Source: Kluyveromyces lactis
Taxonomy: Eukaryota; Ascomycota; Saccharomycetes; Saccharomycetales; Saccharomycetaceae
Reading direction: 5' to 3'
Assembly: GCF_000002515.2 (NCBI RefSeq)
Contig: NC_006042.1
Span: 372,001 to 436,000 of the forward strand
Length of the DNA: 64,000 bases
Shown piece after piece: positions 63,649 to 64,000 of the stretch; position 1 is the first letter of the stretch; every line of letters starts with the position of its first letter. Under the pieces are notes generated by a model. The model made no database searches and was not told the origin of the DNA. It worked only from the letters and a program-made list of their open reading frames with translations. A program made the translations under genes and the position numbers.

Positions 63649-64000
63649 TTACTCATTCTTCGAGAACCAGTCAATCGCAAATTCTTCCAAGGCTTCTGCG
63701 TCATTGAAGACCCAGGAACCCTCTTCATTGTAAAGCTTAGCGTTATTGAACATGGTCTCCAAGTCCGACTTTACTTCGTTGATAGATTGGTATTGTTTCT
63801 TGTTCAACTTCTTTGTTATCGTCTCTAATGCTACTGGCTTCTCAATAACCTTGTAGTAGTCCGGATACTCCTTCCTTGAAGGTAATCTTTCGAAAATGAA
63901 AGTTCTTGAATGCTCATCCGTTGGATCAGTTAACTCTCTTAGTAAAGCCAATAGTGCCTCGACTTTATCTTTTAAAGGTGGTTCTTCTTTGCGTTTGGTG
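63649..64000 (-). CDS. STH1: STH1 C-terminus (bromodomain), cut by the window edge
   Basis: Sth1 is the Snf2-type ATPase of the essential RSC chromatin-remodelling complex. Only the last 116 codons lie in the window; the frame runs open to the right edge, so this is the 3' end of a much larger gene. The visible part is the C-terminal bromodomain: a Lys-rich lead (KEEPPLKDKVEAL), ALLRELTDPTDEHSRTFIF, SRKEYPDYYKVIEKP, the conserved Asn in MFNNAKLYNEEGSWVF and the end AIDWFSKNE. A bromodomain at the very C terminus fits Sth1 or its relative Snf2. Position beside KGD1 (YIL125W) points to STH1 (YIL126W). Bromodomains bind acetylated lysines on histones. Confidence 0.9.
   Translation of the reverse strand, partial: TKRKEEPPLKDKVEALLALLRELTDPTDEHSRTFIFERLPSRKEYPDYYKVIEKPVALETITKKLNKKQYQSINEVKSDLETMFNNAKLYNEEGSWVFNDAEALEEFAIDWFSKNE

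Overview
This is nuclear DNA from a budding yeast of the genus Kluyveromyces, most likely K. lactis or a very close relative. The genes are compact, lack obvious introns and are mostly about 40% GC. One tRNA-Asp is present. The Reb1 reading frame, read from its most plausible start, is 595 codons, the length I recall for K. lactis Reb1. A 17-nt piece of the K. lactis telomere repeat also occurs between two genes. Gene order is that of a yeast that did not undergo the Saccharomyces whole-genome duplication: neighbours whose S. cerevisiae orthologs lie on two duplicated chromosome regions are interleaved here. Gene names come from protein recognition plus this synteny, both from memory; no database search was run.

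Layout: (1) 1-18.2 kb corresponds to the YIL098-104 / YNL036-042 regions: a truncated gene (perhaps BOP3), SHQ1, DPH1, COG6, XBP1, NCE103, SGA1-like glucoamylase, FMC1 and IDH1. (2) 18.2-37 kb is more accessory: two closely related Mtr-type amino-acid transporters in opposite orientation flank tRNA-Asp, PHO89, PRP6, LYS14 and a secreted ureohydrolase (agmatinase/guanidinobutyrase family). A MATE transporter follows. (3) 37-49 kb corresponds to YBR049-053 / YDR026-034: an SMP-30 family protein, PST2, REG1, VPS54 and REB1. (4) 49-64 kb corresponds to YIL122-126 / YNL066-067: POG1, a SUN-family cell-wall gene, AYR1, KGD1, RPL9 and the 3' end of STH1, cut by the window edge.

Most genes are ordinary housekeeping genes. 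Functional groupings that can be read are two TCA-cycle enzymes (IDH1, KGD1), two trafficking tethers (COG6, VPS54), and a nitrogen-related neighbourhood (two amino-acid transporters, ureohydrolase, LYS14). The less explained signals are in the long intergenic regions. They include three long inverted repeats (19439-19466, 40149-40168, 54576-54609), a telomere-repeat fragment framed by inverted repeats (62077-62112), a perfect CRE palindrome upstream of NCE103, a CACGTG cluster upstream of PHO89, and tRNA-like remnants near a synteny breakpoint. I saw no transposon, LTR element, viral relic, CRISPR array or centromere. I found no convincing wholly new system.
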